From Phycisphaerae bacterium (lineage in GTDB: Bacteria; Planctomycetota; Phycisphaerae; SM23-33), in the NCBI GenBank assembly GCA_016782885.1, contig JADHXQ010000052.1, forward strand, positions 1 through 34,758: a stretch of 34,758 nucleotides of DNA. The letters run 5' to 3'. A program made the position numbers and the translations under genes. Shown one piece after another: positions 17,174-24,607 of this stretch. The notes beneath the pieces were generated by a model. The model did no database searches, was not told where the DNA came from, and saw only the letters and a program-made list of their open reading frames with translations. Within the stretch, counting starts at the first letter, position 1. Each line of letters opens with the position of its first letter.

Positions 17174-18526
17174 ATGGTCTGCAGGATACCGGCCGGACTG
17201 ATGCTGATCGTGCTGAGTTGCTCGCTGGCAACAGCCGCCGAAAACCTGGACGCCAAAACGGCCGGCAAGAAGGGCGACAAGCCGCGAATGCCGGCGTTTC
17301 CCGGCGCTGAGGGGTTTGGTGCGACGACGCCCGGGGGACGTGGCGGAAAAGTTATCAAGGTCACAAACCTGAAATCCTCAGGCCCGGGGAGCCTCAACGC
17401 GGCCTGCCAGGCCTCCGGGCGGCGAATCGTGGTCTTCGAGGTCTCGGGCGTTATCCGCGGCGACGTTGTGATCACCAATCCCTACATCACGATCGCCGGC
17501 CAGACCGCACCGGGGGCGGGCATTACCATCGAGGGCCTGCTGCGCACCAGCCTGAAGGGCTGGACTGCAAAGACGGACGCCCGCCCCGGCGACCACGACG
17601 TGGTGGTCCGCTTCCTCCGCGTGCGCGGGCGCCCCGGACGAGGGGATGTGGGCGACTGTCTTCAACTCTCGGCCTGCGACGCGGCCGTCATTGACCACTG
17701 CTCGTTTGCATGGTCCGAGGACGAGACAATCGACCTGTGGGCCCGCGCCACCAACATCACCATCCAGTGGTGCATGCTGGAGGAATCCAGCGCCAAGAAG
17801 GGCCAGCCGTGGCACAAGTTCGGCCTGATCGCGGGGGGACGAAGCAACAGGATATCCATCCACCACAACCTGTTCGCCCACCACATCATCCGGAGCCCGT
17901 GCATCGGCAGCGGACCGGCCGACTTCCGCAACAACGTCGTCTACCACTTCGACCAGGGCTTCGTCCATCACGACAACTACATAGGCAAGGGCGGGTTCAA
18001 CTTCGTCGGCAACTACTACAAACGCGGCGGCAGGCCCTGGTGCGAGTTCAGACGCGGAGGCGGGTACTACCTGCGGAATAATTTCATCCACGGCAAGGGC
18101 CTGGTCGCGGGCAACCCGTCCCTGCCCGGCGTGGTGGACAAACCCGCGCCCGTACCGCCAGTCAAGACCCACTCGCCCCAGGATGCTTACCGCCTGGTAT
18201 TGGCCCGCGCCGGATGCTTCCCCAGGGACGCCGTAAGCAAGCGGACGATCAAGGAGGTCATCGCATCAAAGGGCTCCTACGGGCGCCGCGCGCCGAAGAA
18301 CCTGCTCGAGGGGCTCACCGCGGGCAAGCCCTTGAAGGACTCCGACAATGACGGCATGCCCGACGCATGGGAAAAGGCACACAAACTCAAGCCCAACGAT
18401 CCGGGCGATGCGGGCAAGATCGTTCCGGCCGGGGCGTCACCGTCAGACCGGCACGCGGGCTACACCTATGTCGAGTACTATCTCAACGAACTGGCCGACC
18501 GCCTTGTAGAGGATCCCAGCCGTTAG
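17174..18526 (+). CDS. Exported pectate lyase, polysaccharide lyase family 1
   Basis: 450 residues from the ATG at 17174 (AAGGAG 9 nt upstream; a GTG 6 nt earlier is too close to that site). Signal peptide to about residue 23. The mature part opens with AFPGAEGFGATTPGGRGG and IVVFEVSGVIRGDVVITNPY, the classic start of PL1 right-handed beta-helices, followed by ITIAGQTAPGAGITI, VRFLRVRGRPG and VIDHCSFAWSEDETIDLW (from residue 172), the PL1 motif beside the calcium-binding and catalytic site. Near residues 389-400, DSDNDGMPDAWE is a calcium-binding loop of the kind often found at the C-terminus of planctomycete enzymes. It cleaves homogalacturonan by beta-elimination in the periplasm or outside the cell; exact substrate is inferred. 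It is divergent from the carbonic-anhydrase-like gene. Confidence 0.9.
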   Translation: MVCRIPAGLMLIVLSCSLATAAENLDAKTAGKKGDKPRMPAFPGAEGFGATTPGGRGGKVIKVTNLKSSGPGSLNAACQASGRRIVVFEVSGVIRGDVVITNPYITIAGQTAPGAGITIEGLLRTSLKGWTAKTDARPGDHDVVVRFLRVRGRPGRGDVGDCLQLSACDAAVIDHCSFAWSEDETIDLWARATNITIQWCMLEESSAKKGQPWHKFGLIAGGRSNRISIHHNLFAHHIIRSPCIGSGPADFRNNVVYHFDQGFVHHDNYIGKGGFNFVGNYYKRGGRPWCEFRRGGGYYLRNNFIHGKGLVAGNPSLPGVVDKPAPVPPVKTHSPQDAYRLVLARAGCFPRDAVSKRTIKEVIASKGSYGRRAPKNLLEGLTAGKPLKDSDNDGMPDAWEKAHKLKPNDPGDAGKIVPAGASPSDRHAGYTYVEYYLNELADRLVEDPSR

Positions 18527-18551
18527 AATCCCAAATCCCAAATCCCAAATC
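18527..18551. repeat. Heptanucleotide tandem repeat
   Basis: AATCCCA repeated three times in register and partly a fourth time, beginning directly after the stop codon of the pectate lyase gene and lying between two convergent genes. Not an obvious terminator. Confidence 0.8.
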
Positions 18552-18569
18552 AAATCAGCCCCGCCGCTC

Positions 18570-19478
18570 CTACTTCGCCGGTTTCTTCGGGGTGTCGTCA
18601 CACTTGAGGTCACCGAGTGTGTATTGAATCCCGTCGAGCAGGAACTGCAGGAGTTCGGGCTTCTCGAAGCTCTGGGCGTTGTGCGAAGGGGAGCAGTAGA
18701 AGACGCGGCCTTCACCATATTTCTTGATCCAGGCGGTGTAGCGAATGTCGGCGGCGACCCTCTTCTGAGCCTTTCCGCACTTCAGGAGCGACGTGTCCAT
18801 CTGCAACAGCGGGCGGAAGTTCTTCTTCGTATACGCGTTCTTGAACAGGTACGGCTCGTCGACATGCACGAATTTCTTGCCCCCAAAGGCCTTGAGCAGC
18901 GGATGGTCCGGCTCGACCAGATTCAGCGTGACTTCCTGCTGTGCCGGATGGAAATCGAAGCTGCCGCCCAGCAGTTCACTGAACTCCGCCGAGTTGTTGA
19001 GGAACACGATGGCCCCGTGGATCGCCGTCAGCCCGCCGCCGCGCTTCACGAAATCGATCAGGCTCTTCTCCAGCGCGGCGACTTCATCCGTTTTGCCCTT
19101 GCCCAGCGCATCGACGAAGATGTTGCGCTTCGGACCTCTGCTGCACGTGTTGTTCAGGATCACCGCGTCAAACTGCTTGAGGCTCTCGGGCTTGAACATC
19201 TGCACGTCATTGCTCACCGTAACTTTATAGGCTCCGGTCTTCTCGCCGAGAATCTCCACCACCGCCGCGGTGTGCGGGATCACCCAGTGCTTGTATCCGG
19301 GCGAAAGAGAAAAAAGCAGCACTTTTCGATCCTTCGCGGGCTTGGCTGTAGCTTTGGACGGCGCCAGTTTCTCGATCTTGCTCTTCCAGGCGTCGGTGAG
19401 TTTGATCGCGGGGACCCCGGCGTAAAGGGCTCCGGCCAGCATGCAGAGGGCAATAACGATCGCGAGATGTTTCTTCAT
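18570..19478 (-). CDS. Exported ThuA-domain protein
   Basis: 302 residues with a signal peptide (about 1-20, ending GALYAG). After a lysine/alanine-rich linker the ThuA domain starts at about residue 51 (DRKVLLFSLSPGYKHWVIPHTAA). It continues with DAVILNNTC, the glycine-rich turn FVKRGGGLTAIHGA typical of this glutamine-amidotransferase-like fold, and TAWIKKYGEGRVFYCSPSHNAQ near the end. ThuA proteins are abundant in planctomycetes and are tied to disaccharide (trehalose) and other sugar utilisation together with Gfo/Idh/MocA enzymes; the precise reaction is not settled. GGAG lies upstream of the ATG, and a TATAAT promoter 50-60 bp further. It is transcribed alone, convergent with the pectate lyase gene. 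Confidence 0.9.
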   Translation of the reverse strand: MKKHLAIVIALCMLAGALYAGVPAIKLTDAWKSKIEKLAPSKATAKPAKDRKVLLFSLSPGYKHWVIPHTAAVVEILGEKTGAYKVTVSNDVQMFKPESLKQFDAVILNNTCSRGPKRNIFVDALGKGKTDEVAALEKSLIDFVKRGGGLTAIHGAIVFLNNSAEFSELLGGSFDFHPAQQEVTLNLVEPDHPLLKAFGGKKFVHVDEPYLFKNAYTKKNFRPLLQMDTSLLKCGKAQKRVAADIRYTAWIKKYGEGRVFYCSPSHNAQSFEKPELLQFLLDGIQYTLGDLKCDDTPKKPAK

Positions 19479-19535
19479 TTTGCGGGTCTCCGATATTGAC
19501 GGTTATTGGCGTGAATCCAAATTGCGGCAGGAGTG

Positions 19536-19564
19536 ATTATACTGCTGCAGAGATGACGATTCAA
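19536..19564 (-). promoter_or_regulatory. Sigma70-like promoter of the ThuA-domain gene
   Basis: Minus-strand TTGAAT (19564-19559), 17 bp, TATAAT (19541-19536, perfect -10). Predicted leader about 50 nt. Confidence 0.65.
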
Positions 19565-19584
19565 GGTCGCGACGGGCGACCGGA

Positions 19585-19788
19585 TCATTTCCTGAAGACG
19601 GCATTGGCGGCAAGCCCGAAAGCGATAGCGGACGCAATAAGGCAAACCCCGGCGCCCGTGGAATCCTTGAAATCGCATATTGCGGCGACAGCGCCAAACA
19701 GGCCGGCAATTCCGACGACGAAGCAACCGACAATAACAATCCCCGGAATCATAGACGACTTCCGGGGGTCCTGGTTAATGTCATTCAT
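19585..19788 (-). CDS. 67-residue membrane protein of unknown function
   Basis: Two predicted transmembrane helices (about 14-35, PGIVIVGCFVVGIAGLFGAV in part, and about 46-64). The short charged N-terminus MNDINQDPRKSS would be on one side of the membrane. AAAGGAG stands 6-7 nt before the ATG, and a good promoter lies 80-110 bp upstream, both arguing for a real gene despite its size. The ending AFGLAANAVFRK resembles FGVGLAANALN at the end of the 135-residue membrane protein at 15527-15934. No family recognised. Confidence 0.72.
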   Translation of the reverse strand: MNDINQDPRKSSMIPGIVIVGCFVVGIAGLFGAVAAICDFKDSTGAGVCLIASAIAFGLAANAVFRK

Positions 19789-19870
19789 CGTCTACTCCTT
19801 TGCATACCGTCAAAGTTCACCGCTCAACCGGATACAGCTTCGCCCGCGCGGATTGTGCTTCAATGTTCCA

Positions 19871-19899
19871 ATTATCCTCTGCGACCAGAGTTAAGTCAA
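19871..19899 (-). promoter_or_regulatory. Sigma70-like promoter of the 67-residue membrane protein gene
   Basis: Minus-strand TTGACT (19899-19894), 17 bp, GATAAT (19876-19871); both boxes match five of six positions. Predicted leader about 75 nt. Confidence 0.65.
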
Positions 19900-19921
19900 T
19901 TCCCGATTTAAGATTGATGAA

Positions 19922-19949
19922 AGCTATCAGCCCGGTGGCTGACAGCTTA
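19922..19949 (-). terminator. Hairpin at the end of the GH130-like gene, possible terminator
   Basis: 12-bp arms AAGCTATCAGCC (19922-19933) and GGCTGACAGCTT (19938-19949) pair with one mismatch around a 4-nt loop and overlap the stop codon at 19947. The following T tract is weak (TTTCATC), so termination strength is uncertain. Confidence 0.45.
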
Positions 19950-21821
19950 TAGCGGCGCGCCGCTCTTGTGTTTGAGCCATCTGGTCAGATCCGACGGCAT
20001 GGGCGCGATATCGTAGATTCTGGCGATTTCGAATTTGACCTTGTCCGGTATTGCGGCTTCGGCTCGTTCGAGGAACACCCATGCCTGTCCGTTGTCCCGG
20101 CCGCCGGTCCAGCCCGGTTGGCGACTCACGTGGGCGTCGATCGGTTCGGTCGAGCGGTACAACACGCGCTCGGGATTTTCGCGGTCCAGGACGAGCACTC
20201 CGTAACCGATGAAGGTTGCACGGCCGTATTGGTCTTCTTCCCATCGCACCCCGCGATAGACTATCACCCACCCGAGGTTCTCGATGTTGCGGATGCAGTC
20301 GGCCTCGAAGAATATCCCGTCCGAATCGAAATTGCCCGGGGTCGACGGGATCACGCGAATGGCGCCTTCAGTATGCCCGTTCTTGCGAAGGGTGCGAATG
20401 ATGTTGATGCAGCGCCCTTGGATGTCGTTGACGATCGTCCACTGCCACCCGCACAAGGCCTCGGGGAAACCCCAGGCGGCTGACGAAGGGTCGGACAACT
20501 GGATCTCGCGCCGCTTTCTGCGGGTGATAATGTCTTCGATAACGCGGTCGGGCAGGAGATCGCGGAGGCGGAATTCGGCGCGGCCTACGGCCGTGTCGCC
20601 CAGGCCGATGTAGACGCTGAACATGTCGTCGAGTCCGTTCTTCCCGCGGACGGTTTCGATCTGTCCGCCGGCGAACATCACGCCGCGCAGGTGGTTGAGC
20701 TTGCTGACCCACGCGCCCTCTTCGACATACTCCCGCCAGATCTCGTCAAGATCGAGGATCGGTTCGGTCGAGTAGTAGAGGCACTCGCCGGTCTCGAAAT
20801 CGATCACGCGGAGGTACGGTAAATAGGTCATCGTCCACGAGTCGATTTCCGGATTGGAGATCTGCTCGTTGTGAACGCCGTGGGTAACATCTATGTAGAC
20901 GTCCACGTCGCCGATCTTAGCGCGGATCGGGGCGCCGTTATTTCCGATGTGCGAGTTATCGAAGAAGCCCGGACGGATGCACGTCTGCAGCGAACCGATG
21001 GCCGTGATACCGTCCGGCGTGGGGCGCGTGAAGGTCTCGTTTCCGGTGTCGAGTACGGCGATATCCGGTGCCGGACGGTGGTACATGCGGAGCGTACCGT
21101 CGGCAAGGCGGAGGAAGAAGATATCGTTCTTGCTGGCCTCCGATGCGTAGATGCGGCGGGTGTCGCCGCTGCCGCAAGGTTCCCAGACGCCCGGTTTCCA
21201 CCAGATTTCCTCCCAGGCCTCGTAGATCTCGCGGATGGGCCTGTCGAGCAGCTCGATCGAGCGGCCGATGCGGGCAAGGAAACCCTTCTGGGTCATACGG
21301 ACAATGCAATCGAACGCGGCGTGGATCGCCGACTCGTGGTAGACCACGTAAAGGTGCCCGTTATCGCAATGCATGTGGAAATCGTGCAGCAGGACGATCT
21401 CGTCCTCGTGCTCTTCGGTATACTGCTCGTATTCGGCGAGGTTCTTGGGGAGCGCCAGACCGTGACGCAGCGCCATGATCGGCAGGGGCAGGCGATGGAG
21501 AACGTTTTCGCCCCGCTCATCGAGGATCGCCATCCCGAAATGGCTGCCCATGGCCGACTCGCCATAGCCTGAGTAGTGGTGATCGTCGGTGCCGCCGGCG
21601 CGATAGCCCAGAAATACGCGCGGGTCGCCATCGAGGCGGATGACGCTGGGATTGGTGGCATGGTGGCCTTCCCATTTCCAGGGGCCCTCGGAGATGATGG
21701 GCTCCGTGATGTAACCCTCTATTTTCGCGGCCTTTAACGGCTTGGCGTCCGTTATGCCGACAAACTCGATCTGCCGATCCTCTCTTGCTATCATGAACTT
21801 CCGTCTAATAGCGGCCACCAC
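19947..21821 (-). CDS. GH130-like beta-propeller protein with duplicated signature
   Basis: 624 residues, no signal peptide, so probably cytoplasmic. Motifs resemble the five-bladed propeller of GH130 mannoside phosphorylases and relatives. These are TNPSVIRLDGDPRVFLGYRAG near 55-75 (quoted in part), HIGNNGAPI near 295 with IDVTHGVHN shortly after, then LYYSTEPILDLDEIW. A second copy of the late signature occurs near 518 (WVIVYRGVRW ... VLVLDRENPERVLYRSTEPI), so the protein may hold one and a half or two propellers. GH130 enzymes are about 320-390 residues, so this is unusually long. The GTG at 21821 is chosen because AAGGAG and a strong promoter lie just upstream, giving a 22-nt leader; an ATG at 21794 is the alternative. 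Phosphorylase or hydrolase activity on beta-mannosides is possible but not established. Confidence 0.72.
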   Translation of the reverse strand: MVAAIRRKFMIAREDRQIEFVGITDAKPLKAAKIEGYITEPIISEGPWKWEGHHATNPSVIRLDGDPRVFLGYRAGGTDDHHYSGYGESAMGSHFGMAILDERGENVLHRLPLPIMALRHGLALPKNLAEYEQYTEEHEDEIVLLHDFHMHCDNGHLYVVYHESAIHAAFDCIVRMTQKGFLARIGRSIELLDRPIREIYEAWEEIWWKPGVWEPCGSGDTRRIYASEASKNDIFFLRLADGTLRMYHRPAPDIAVLDTGNETFTRPTPDGITAIGSLQTCIRPGFFDNSHIGNNGAPIRAKIGDVDVYIDVTHGVHNEQISNPEIDSWTMTYLPYLRVIDFETGECLYYSTEPILDLDEIWREYVEEGAWVSKLNHLRGVMFAGGQIETVRGKNGLDDMFSVYIGLGDTAVGRAEFRLRDLLPDRVIEDIITRRKRREIQLSDPSSAAWGFPEALCGWQWTIVNDIQGRCINIIRTLRKNGHTEGAIRVIPSTPGNFDSDGIFFEADCIRNIENLGWVIVYRGVRWEEDQYGRATFIGYGVLVLDRENPERVLYRSTEPIDAHVSRQPGWTGGRDNGQAWVFLERAEAAIPDKVKFEIARIYDIAPMPSDLTRWLKHKSGAPL

Positions 21822-21849
21822 GAGGACCGCTTTCTCCTTTCTCTATGGT

Positions 21850-21878
21850 ATTATAGGTAGTATTTGGGACATTTCCAA
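21850..21878 (-). promoter_or_regulatory. Sigma70-like promoter of the GH130-like gene
   Basis: Minus-strand TTGGAA (21878-21873), 17 bp, TATAAT (21855-21850, perfect). The start site would fall near 21843, just before AAAGGAG at 21840-21834. Confidence 0.65.
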
Positions 21879-22180
21879 TTATCTGACCGGAATTCTGAAA
21901 TCTTTTCCATCCGCCCCAAGCCAAAGGCTTTACAATCTCCCACTTCGGTCCGCCGAACCACACCCCCCGCCGCGAGCCATCGTCGCATCTAACACGCGCT
22001 CTTGCAAATACTTACAACCACAACTCCTCGTCCAGACCGCAAGCACCGACGCCCAGATCCAAAAGTACGCCAGTTGAGGTACATCGCGCCACACCGCCCG
22101 CTGCGTTGGTGAGGATGAGTTTGGTTGCATGGGAAATGTGCTGTCATAAATCCTTTTTTTGCATTTAAATAGATTAGTGC
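21879..22180. other. Intergenic stretch between divergent promoters, no gene recognised
   Basis: About 300 bp between the GH130-like promoter and the PEP-CTERM promoter. Short open frames exist on both strands but have no ribosome site, no recognisable protein and skewed composition. A T-run (from 22154) lies near the right end. I see no RNA gene or repeat here. Confidence 0.5.
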
Positions 22181-22209
22181 TTGACACAGGCCCGATATGC
22201 GGTTAATGT
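22181..22209 (+). promoter_or_regulatory. Sigma70-like promoter of the PEP-CTERM gene
   Basis: Perfect TTGACA (22181-22186), 17 bp, TAATGT (22204-22209). The predicted leader is about 130 nt, longer than for neighbouring genes and so able to hold post-transcriptional control. Confidence 0.72.
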
Positions 22210-22345
22210 ATTTGGCAGGTAGGAAGTAGGCGAAGGCATTGTGCTCTCGTGCTCGTTGGTTGCTCAGGTTGCAGTGTTCAGGCTCGGTAGGGTTGGAGGT
22301 TAGTTGCCTCTCTGACGCACTGCTCAAAAGACGAGGAAATTTGTT

Positions 22346-22870
22346 ATGGCTCATATTGCTCGGTTGTTCTGTGTGCTCGCTGTGTTGAGTTTGTCGACTT
22401 CGGCTTTCGCCACCATGATCACCATTACCGACAATGAATCGGTAAATAACGTCATGAACACGTCGACGACCGACTTGACTATCGCGCGCCTCCTCGGCGA
22501 CCCGCTGTTCGGCGGTATGGGCCTGCTGTCGATCACTAACACCACGGCAGACCCCGTCGACTACTTCATGGTTGATCTGGTGCAGGGCGATTACCTGATG
22601 GTCAACACGTCGATACTGGACCCGACCTTCGCCACGACCGTGACACTGTACAACGGCAGTGGTACTGCGGTTGGCACAAGCGGTCAGGCGGCATACCTCG
22701 ACAACTTGAGTTCCTCCAACGCCGGTACTCACTACATTGGCGTCACAGGCACCGGAACAGCCGCCTACATGATGACGTTCTCTATCAGCAATCACACGCC
22801 CGAGCCGGCGACGATGTCGCTTCTGGCCATCGGTGGTATCGCACTGCTCAAGCGACGCAGAAAGAGATAA
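22346..22870 (+). CDS. PEP-CTERM sorting-domain protein
   Basis: 174 residues. Signal peptide about 1-22 (ends SAFAT). The C-terminus is a textbook PEP-CTERM tail: TPEPATMSLLAIGGIALLKR with PEP at 152-154, then a short hydrophobic helix and a basic end (RRRKR). This marks the protein for processing by an exosortase, usually on the way to the cell surface or matrix. The middle (about 60-147) is a beta-rich domain (LVQGDYLMVNTS, TVTLYNGSGTAVG, AGTHYIGVTGTGTAAY) resembling the pre-peptidase C-terminal (PPC) fold. GAGGAAA lies 8 nt before the ATG. It is a single-gene transcript bounded by a consensus promoter and a strong terminator; no exosortase gene is in the window. Ligand or role unknown. 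Confidence 0.88.
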   Translation: MAHIARLFCVLAVLSLSTSAFATMITITDNESVNNVMNTSTTDLTIARLLGDPLFGGMGLLSITNTTADPVDYFMVDLVQGDYLMVNTSILDPTFATTVTLYNGSGTAVGTSGQAAYLDNLSSSNAGTHYIGVTGTGTAAYMMTFSISNHTPEPATMSLLAIGGIALLKRRRKR

Positions 22871-22899
22871 CGCTTACCAGGCCCACGAAATACTCGCTC

Positions 22900-22933
22900 A
22901 CGCCCCGCGGCTTACCGGTTGCGGGGCGTTTTT
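22900..22933 (+). terminator. Rho-independent terminator of the PEP-CTERM gene
   Basis: Stem CGCCCCGC (22901-22908) with GCGGGGCG (22921-22928), 12-nt loop, followed by five T; 30 bp after the stop codon. Confidence 0.88.
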
Positions 22934-22976
22934 GTGTCACCCGGAATCTCACGAACTTCTCCGCCCCGGCTGCAGG

Positions 22977-23005
22977 TGGAAATCAAATCTTCGATTCGCT
23001 ACAAT
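22977..23005 (+). promoter_or_regulatory. Putative promoter of the membrane-anchored protein gene
   Basis: TGGAAA (22977-22982), 17 bp, TACAAT (23000-23005). The start site would be near 23012, only 18 nt before the chosen ATG at 23030, which supports that start over an upstream in-frame codon at 22919. Confidence 0.45.
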
Positions 23006-23029
23006 CCCGCCGACGGTGTGGAGTCCGGT

Positions 23030-23842
23030 ATGCGTTTTGGCAAAACCCTTAAGAACCTCAAGCTTTTCGCTCTGGCTCAGGCATCCAGGCTGAGGAATAT
23101 CCCCTGGAGATCGAAAGTCTCCCGGAAAACAGTTGTCCGCATCCTGGTCTGGACGCTCGTTGGCCTGATGGTCGCGGCGGGCCTGCTGTACATTCAGGCC
23201 AGCCGAATCCCCGACAACTACCGTCCGGCCAGGCTCACGAAGGACGAAACCCGCACCGCCGTCCACAACTTCGCCCGCGACGTCACCGAGGGGTTTGGCA
23301 ACAAGGTCAAGATGGTCAAGCCGTTTGAATGGGCAATCACCCAGACCACGATCAACAGATACCTTGCGGCGATGGATGAAATCGCCTTTAATCTGCCTAA
23401 CGGCGTCAAGAGGGGACAGATCGATGCCGAGATGGCGCAGCTCGGTCTGGCCGATCCGGCGGTGGCTTTGGAAGACGGTAAGGTGACGCTGATGGTCAGG
23501 TCCACGGCGTACGGCAAGATTCTGTCGGCCGAGATTTCCGTAGACCTCGCCGAGGGCGACAAGCTGAAGTTCACTCTCAACGCCACGCGCATCGGCAAGC
23601 TGCCCGTGCCCAGCGGTTTCCTGACCGGCCGGATCGAAGCCCTGTCGAGGAAACTGACGGGAGAAAGATCCGACGGCATCTCGGAAACGCTGGCTGAATT
23701 GCTCTCGGCGATAGACGGCAAACCGATCAGCCCGCCCGATAAGTGGCGTATTCAGGGCATCAAGGTCGCCATCAAAGCGATATCAATCGCTAACGGTAAA
23801 TTGAAGCTGAAGGTCCGTCCGATCCCTCCAGCGCGAAAGTAA
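23030..23842 (+). CDS. Single-pass membrane-anchored protein of unknown function
   Basis: 270 residues from the ATG at 23030 (GGAG 6 nt upstream; the longer open frame begins inside the preceding terminator and is rejected). A basic N-terminus of about 35 residues is followed by one transmembrane helix (about 37-56, VRILVWTLVGLMVAAGLLYI), so the remaining 210 residues are probably periplasmic. That part alternates strands and helices (KVTLMVRSTAYGKILSAEIS, KLKFTLNATRIGKLPVPSGF) in a pattern resembling lipid- or tubular-binding LolA/AsmA-like folds, but no motif settles it. Alone between a terminator and the small lipoprotein gene. Confidence 0.72.
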   Translation: MRFGKTLKNLKLFALAQASRLRNIPWRSKVSRKTVVRILVWTLVGLMVAAGLLYIQASRIPDNYRPARLTKDETRTAVHNFARDVTEGFGNKVKMVKPFEWAITQTTINRYLAAMDEIAFNLPNGVKRGQIDAEMAQLGLADPAVALEDGKVTLMVRSTAYGKILSAEISVDLAEGDKLKFTLNATRIGKLPVPSGFLTGRIEALSRKLTGERSDGISETLAELLSAIDGKPISPPDKWRIQGIKVAIKAISIANGKLKLKVRPIPPARK

Positions 23843-23934
23843 ACAAACACTATCGGGGGGTGTAACCATTTTGCCGATGGCGTCCACTTGCATGTCAGAC
23901 CGGCGAATGGAGCGACCGGCTTGGAGATAAACTC

Positions 23935-24156
23935 ATGACTGCTATTGCAAAAATCGTGTTAATCGTGATTCTGGCCGCCGGGGCCCTGGGCCTTGCCGGA
24001 TGCAAACACCACAGGTTCCGCCACAGACCCCGCCGCCATTCCCGTATTGAAGTCGTCGACCACGACCGATACGCACGCGGCGTGGACGTCCGCATTTCCC
24101 GATCGCGAGACCGAGACTACGATCGGCGTGAAGATCACCGATGCGGCAGGCGCTGA
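23935..24156 (+). CDS. Small basic putative lipoprotein
   Basis: 73 residues. Residues 1-22 form a lipoprotein signal ending LGLAGC, with Cys23 as the lipid-attachment residue. The mature part is short and extremely rich in Arg, His and Asp (KHHRFRHRPRRHSR, SRSRDRDYDRRED), without folded-domain character. GGAG stands 8 nt before the ATG. It may be an envelope-associated, metal- or polyanion-binding peptide, but that is only inference from composition. The gene ends just before a strong convergent hairpin. Confidence 0.6.
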   Translation: MTAIAKIVLIVILAAGALGLAGCKHHRFRHRPRRHSRIEVVDHDRYARGVDVRISRSRDRDYDRREDHRCGRR

Positions 24157-24166
24157 ACTCCCGCAC

Positions 24167-24211
24167 GTGGACCGGTGAGCGGCGCTGCGCGTGAGTCGTT
24201 CACCGGTCCAC
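24167..24211. terminator. Bidirectional hairpin between convergent genes
   Basis: Perfect 12-bp inverted repeat GTGGACCGGTGA (24167-24178) and TCACCGGTCCAC (24200-24211) with a GC-rich 21-nt loop. It sits between the convergent lipoprotein and LigD-like genes and includes the latter's stop codon. No T-run on either side, so it may act as a transcription barrier or RNA stabiliser rather than a classic terminator. Confidence 0.5.
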
Positions 24212-24562
24212 AACCCTCTGCAATGTCCATCTGCCGTCAACAATTCGCCGCAACTCGAAGGGCCCCTGGAGAATCGAACCGCCCAGTTCGAACGTCCACA
24301 GATCGTCATCGCCGGACGTGAGGGACAGTTGCCCGGCATCTTCAGGTTCGACCCGCCCCCGACCCCCGCTCACCGCACCGGAGTAATCCAGGTAGGCTTT
24401 TCGGGGATCGTGGATCCTGACCGCCTCGATCCGCCCGCGGGGTGATATCGCAAGCGGGTCGGCGCCGATCCGCCACGTCGCCAGCACATCGCCGATCTCG
24501 AGCATCAGATCCCAATGCACCGGCCCGCAACCGCTGTGTTTGTGCAGGACGAACCGTCTCAT
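24200..24562 (-). CDS. Stand-alone LigD 3'-phosphoesterase-like domain protein
   Basis: 120 residues from the ATG at 24562, which begins the conserved core; an in-frame ATG 24 nt earlier is possible and neither has a clear ribosome site. The sequence RRFVLHKHSGCGPVHWDLML resembles the phosphoesterase domain of the bacterial NHEJ ligase LigD, where two His and an Asp bind manganese; here His9, His16 and Asp18 fit. Later WRIGADPLAI and WTFELGGSILQGPFELRR match the fold's core strands. In LigD this domain trims ribonucleotides and 3' phosphates at DNA ends. A stand-alone version without polymerase or ligase is usually uncharacterised, and no ku or ligD gene is in this window. It is divergent from purB. 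Confidence 0.75.
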   Translation of the reverse strand: MRRFVLHKHSGCGPVHWDLMLEIGDVLATWRIGADPLAISPRGRIEAVRIHDPRKAYLDYSGAVSGGRGRVEPEDAGQLSLTSGDDDLWTFELGGSILQGPFELRRIVDGRWTLQRVVDR

Positions 24563-24607
24563 ACCACGATAATACCATCGCCCCATGCGAAAAGCAGCAC
24601 TGGAGTC

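Noticed and set aside
22919..23029. An N-terminal extension of the membrane-anchored protein beginning at 22919.
   Set aside because: It starts inside the PEP-CTERM terminator and upstream of the proposed promoter; the ATG at 23030 has a ribosome site.
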